Of a stretch of 6,849 nucleotides of DNA, positions 5,260 to 6,849 are shown piece by piece (the stretch's first letter is position 1; every line of letters begins with the position of its first letter). This stretch comes from Nitrososphaerota archaeon (GTDB lineage: Archaea > Thermoproteota > Nitrososphaeria > Nitrososphaerales > JAPUIC01), in assembly GCA_027297425.1 (NCBI GenBank), contig JAPUIC010000113.1:1-6849 (forward strand), in the 5' to 3' direction. The position numbers and the translations under genes are program-made. The notes under the pieces were generated by a model that saw nothing but the letters and a program-made list of their open reading frames with translations, was not told the origin of the DNA and did no database searches.

Positions 5260-6144
5260 ATGGCTAACCACTCAACTCCGCTGATAGCCGTAGGATCTGG
5301 AGAGAATACGGGTATAACTAGGAACTTACGTGAGCTAGCTGAGCTTATCAACAAATATTCGGGATCTGTACGGTTTGAAGGTAGAGCCTCTGACGGTGGT
5401 CCATCCAATATCGGTTTGGTGAATTCAGGAGTTGCTGATATAGGCGTTACCCATCCAGACCTGGTCAGAGATGCGTTTGAAGGATCCGGCGACTTTAACG
5501 GTAAGCCTCATGAAAATCTAAGACATTTAACGACCATCGGGATGGGTGCACAGATTCTCTACACTCTGGCAAATTCACCCATCAGCTCTATCTCAGATCT
5601 TAAAGGGAAGAGGATCATCATGCAGGGTGGAACTGGTACTGGTGTTATGGGAAGATTGATGCTAAAGGCCGCCGGCATAGACCCCGATAAAGAGGCTTAT
5701 TGTGAAAGGATGCCAGGGGACAAAGCGACCGTAGCATTGAGAGATGGTAGCTTTGATGCGATCTTCGTATTCGTCTTTATTCCTGCAAATTATAAGCGTC
5801 TATTAGGCGATGGGAAGGACATCAAGTTGATCCCTATAGATCAGCAGATAATAGATCGGATCGCTGAGCAGCACGGAAAGTTCTATATGAGCTACAACTT
5901 CGACGGTTCCGAACTTGGCCTATCTTCTAGGGTTCTGTGTCTTGCGATGCCAGTTGTTCTAGTGATAAGAAAACAGGTCCCACCTGATGCGGCATACGAG
6001 GTTCTAAAGATACTCTATGAACACTCCTCTGAAATGATCGGTGGTTTTAGGACGGTTAAACCACAAGATGGACTTCTAGGATGCACCATTTCACCCCATC
6101 TCGGCGCAGAGAAATATTACCGAGAGAAGGGCATATTCAGTTAG
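5260..6144 (+). CDS. TAXI-family (TRAP-associated) solute-binding protein without a signal peptide
   Basis: A 294-residue homologue of TAXI solute receptors, which normally bind organic acids or amino acids outside the membrane for TRAP transporters. Family pattern: strand and Gly-rich turn IAVGSGENTGI (9-19), GPSNIGLVNSGVADIGVTHPD (47-67), ISDLKGKRIIMQGGTGTG (111-128), LKAAGID (135-141), DKATVALRDGSFDAIFVF (154-171), LIPID (190-194), then PVVLVIRKQVP (231-241) and the C-terminal SPHLGAEKYYREKG (278-291). The mature domain starts almost at the first residue: there is no signal sequence or anchor, and an in-frame stop at 5239-5241 excludes an upstream extension. It also has three cysteines (C148, C227, C275). 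It may act in the cytoplasm as a ligand sensor or carrier, or leave by another route. It starts 80 bp after the ABC binding protein with no clear TATA box, so co-transcription is likely. No DctQ/DctM-type permease is present. Confidence 0.85.
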   Translation: MANHSTPLIAVGSGENTGITRNLRELAELINKYSGSVRFEGRASDGGPSNIGLVNSGVADIGVTHPDLVRDAFEGSGDFNGKPHENLRHLTTIGMGAQILYTLANSPISSISDLKGKRIIMQGGTGTGVMGRLMLKAAGIDPDKEAYCERMPGDKATVALRDGSFDAIFVFVFIPANYKRLLGDGKDIKLIPIDQQIIDRIAEQHGKFYMSYNFDGSELGLSSRVLCLAMPVVLVIRKQVPPDAAYEVLKILYEHSSEMIGGFRTVKPQDGLLGCTISPHLGAEKYYREKGIFS

Positions 6145-6849
6145 ATTGGACAGGTTCCATTCCTACAATCCGTCTCTGATAGTTGACCCAGTCCAGAACT
6201 GCCTCCTCAATATCATAAATGGGCTCCCAGCCGAACTCTGCCTTGGCTCTGGAAAAGTCAAAAGCATACTTCCCAAATGCATCTTTACTCTTTGCAAAGT
6301 CCGCAGCGTATTTCCAATTCGAAGAGAGTTCGCTACCGCTCTTCTGAGCCTCTTCATATGTGACAGTACAGCCAGCATACTTCTTGACCAATTCTGCAAT
6401 CTGTCTATTGCTGTGCAAGATCCCGGAAGTGTTGAAGAGTCTGTGCTCAATTGTAGTAGACGTTAACGCCATATAGGCAGCTCTTCCACAGTCTTTGAGA
6501 GAGAGCATCGGCTTCATAATATCCTGCTTTGAGACGGTACAAGCCTTTCCGAGCGCACCCTGCTCAAAGAGATCGATAATTGGGTAAAAAGGAAGATCCT
6601 TGAAATGTGTGTCCATTCCAGATCTGACCCTGAAGAGCCGAGGTCCGTAGACCTGCCCTCCATATCTTAAGGTTAAACAGTCCAGATCGTATAGCTCGTT
6701 ATACTCTTCGCAAATTATCTCTCCGAGCCTCTTTGCTACATATCCGCTGAGGACTGGAGCAGTTGGGTCATCCTCGTTGAGAGGCCTGCCTATTGGGGGC
6801 CTGCTTCCATAGACGCCGCTGGAGCTGATGTATACGACCCGTTTGATAT
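6137..6849 (-). CDS. Partial NAD-dependent epimerase/dehydratase (extended SDR), C-terminal part
   Basis: The reading frame stays open to the right edge, so the N-terminal Rossmann segment with the glycine motif (roughly 80-100 residues by family length) lies outside; 236 residues are visible. They begin IKRVVYISSSGVYGS, the strand and serine-rich loop that hold the catalytic Ser/Thr in extended SDRs. SGYVAKRLGE follows where YxxxK is expected, then LRYGGQVYGPR, a dimer/substrate helix region, and a C-terminal FGWEPIYDIEEAVLDWVNYQRR typical of nucleotide-sugar epimerases and dehydratases. The lysine aligns, but the tyrosine is one residue too close (Y-x-x-K), with glycine at the usual position. 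The gene is convergent with the TAXI gene and its stop codon overlaps that gene by 8 bp. Sugar-nucleotide conversion is the default family role; the substrate is unknown, and a role with the neighbouring acid-metabolism genes is unproven. The ATG at 6616 is internal, not the start. Confidence 0.87.
   Translation of the reverse strand, partial: IKRVVYISSSGVYGSRPPIGRPLNEDDPTAPVLSGYVAKRLGEIICEEYNELYDLDCLTLRYGGQVYGPRLFRVRSGMDTHFKDLPFYPIIDLFEQGALGKACTVSKQDIMKPMLSLKDCGRAAYMALTSTTIEHRLFNTSGILHSNRQIAELVKKYAGCTVTYEEAQKSGSELSSNWKYAADFAKSKDAFGKYAFDFSRAKAEFGWEPIYDIEEAVLDWVNYQRRIVGMEPVQSN

Noticed and set aside
6146..6466. Plus-strand open frame after the TAXI gene, and a second minus-strand frame at 6163-6450
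   Set aside because: Both overlap the epimerase, whose frame carries clear SDR sequence to the right edge; neither shows family features.

Overview
The window looks archaeal. Four of the six genes have a TATA-like box centred about 25-30 bases before the start codon and no Shine-Dalgarno sequence, which fits leaderless or nearly leaderless transcripts. One binding protein has a Tat-type N-terminus followed by a Pro/Thr/Ser-rich stalk, and arginine is mostly AGA/AGG. A phylum cannot be fixed from this stretch; a Thermoproteota or Thermoplasmatota lineage is a guess. I see no rRNA, tRNA, CRISPR array or insertion sequence.

Left part, minus strand: the first 18 codons of a small protein run off the left edge and resemble a ribbon-helix-helix DNA-binding protein. 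Next comes a 159-residue protein with two tandem YHS (TRASH-like) metal-binding modules. An intergenic region of about 175 bp separates it from the divergent plus-strand genes. This region holds opposing TATA boxes and an 18-bp imperfect palindrome that could be a shared operator.

Centre, plus strand: a UbiD-family prenyl-FMN decarboxylase, a class II aldolase/adducin-family protein, a family 5 (peptide/nickel type) ABC solute-binding protein, and a TAXI-family (TRAP-associated) solute-binding protein. The first three each have their own promoter-like sequence, so this is a gene cluster rather than one tight operon. The fourth lies 80 bp after the third with no convincing box of its own and is probably co-transcribed with it.

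Right edge, minus strand: the C-terminal 236 residues of an extended SDR (NAD-dependent epimerase/dehydratase), convergent with the TAXI gene and overlapping its end by 8 bp.

How they may work together (inference): UbiD enzymes interconvert aromatic or unsaturated carboxylic acids and their decarboxylated products. Some class II aldolase relatives decarboxylate hydroxylated aromatic acids, for example 3,4-dihydroxyphthalate decarboxylase. Two solute-binding proteins directly downstream suggest uptake or sensing of an organic acid. The cluster is therefore a candidate aromatic or hydroxy-acid utilisation locus. Three proteins depart from their family pattern: the aldolase homologue lacks two of the three usual zinc histidines, the TAXI protein has no signal peptide, and the epimerase has its active-site tyrosine shifted by one residue. 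No permease, ATPase or UbiX gene is in the window.
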